Assembly (NCBI GenBank): GCA_964486555.1
Contig: CAZANP010000042.1
Coordinates: 1-16,258 of the forward strand
Length of the DNA: 16,258 nt
Source of the DNA: 4484-232 sp964486555
Lineage (GTDB): Bacteria > Thermotogota > Thermotogae > Thermotogales > Thermotogaceae
Direction: 5' to 3'
Program-made: the position numbers and the translations under genes
Shown: positions 15,934 to 16,258 of the stretch, in pieces
How the letters are laid out: each line of letters opens with the position of its first letter
Position numbering within the stretch: the stretch's first letter is position 1
The notes under the pieces: generated by a model
Told to the model about the DNA's origin: nothing
Database searches by the model: none
Seen by the model: the letters and a program-made list of their open reading frames with translations, nothing else

Positions 15934-16258
15934 TTATACGAGCTGATCGACCTTGCAAAACAAGCTAAAGAAATGGGATTGGTGGAATAATGGGGATTTC
16001 TCCACAGACCAAGTCCAGGTGGATATTTCCATATGATAACAGCCATGTTTGGTGGGGAATTCGTGGATGAAAAGACAGGAAAACTCATAATAGATACAGA
16101 TGCATTACTCAAGAATTTCAAGTTCCATCGTTATCTGGTTGAAAACGGCCTTCTTCCAAAAGATATGACAAAAAACCAACCGCTGGAAACACTTCTCCTT
16201 TATGGGGAGAGTAAGGTGGTTAAATATTTTGATGTCTATGTTAATATTGTACAGGATG
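15934..16258 (+). pseudogene. Decayed ABC sugar-binding-protein gene (internal stop, 5' part missing)
   Basis: The frame with codons from 15934 reads LYELIDLAKQAKEMGLVE, then TAA (15988-15990), then WGFLHRPSPGGYFHMITAMF, GGEFVDEKTGKLIIDTDALL and onward to the window edge. This is the middle part of a family 1 solute-binding protein (compare TWDELI.LAKK, GG.FVDEKGK and LVE.GL). The downstream stretch has no start codon with a ribosome binding site near its beginning. The 5' half is absent: another stop lies at 15913-15915, inside the operon promoter region. It is not a close copy of the binding protein at 13268-14602. It could still be an intact gene damaged by a sequencing error at 15988, but the missing start argues for real decay. 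Confidence 0.7.

Overview
The window most resembles a Thermotogales chromosome (Thermotoga or a close relative), judged by gene content, strong GGAGG-type ribosome binding sites, frequent AGA/AGG arginine codons, and closely packed ROK-regulated sugar operons with CUT1-type ABC importers. This is recognition from memory, not a database match. One run of 100 Ns (6161-6260) breaks two genes.

Left part (1-4513): the 3' end of an aldo/keto reductase gene (+) converges on a serine beta-lactamase-fold hydrolase (-) across a hairpin. Divergent from the hydrolase is a two-gene unit: a secreted multidomain metallophosphoesterase, then an inositol-monophosphatase-family enzyme 4 nt downstream. Its stop codon overlaps the stop codon of the large operon coming from the other side.

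Right part (15912 down to 4510, all minus strand): one long operon. In transcription order it has a perfect TTGACA -35 box, a palindromic operator candidate, a ROK-family repressor, a solute-binding protein, an intercistronic C(UUCG)G hairpin, a GH38 alpha-mannosidase, two CUT1 permeases, a ROK sugar kinase, a GmhA-like SIS isomerase, a deoxyhypusine-synthase-like protein, and a PfkB(HldE-like)-HAD fusion. No ABC ATPase is encoded here. The first half looks like uptake and hydrolysis of a mannoside-like oligosaccharide. The second half looks like a set of heptose-type sugar-phosphate enzymes. Their pairing in one operon, with the DHS-like protein of unknown role, is the most interesting part of the window: it could be a glycan- or heptose-salvage pathway that feeds the pentose phosphate pool.

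Right edge (about 15934-16258, +): a decayed solute-binding-protein gene with an in-frame stop, lying next to the operon promoter. No tRNA, rRNA, CRISPR array or insertion sequence was seen.
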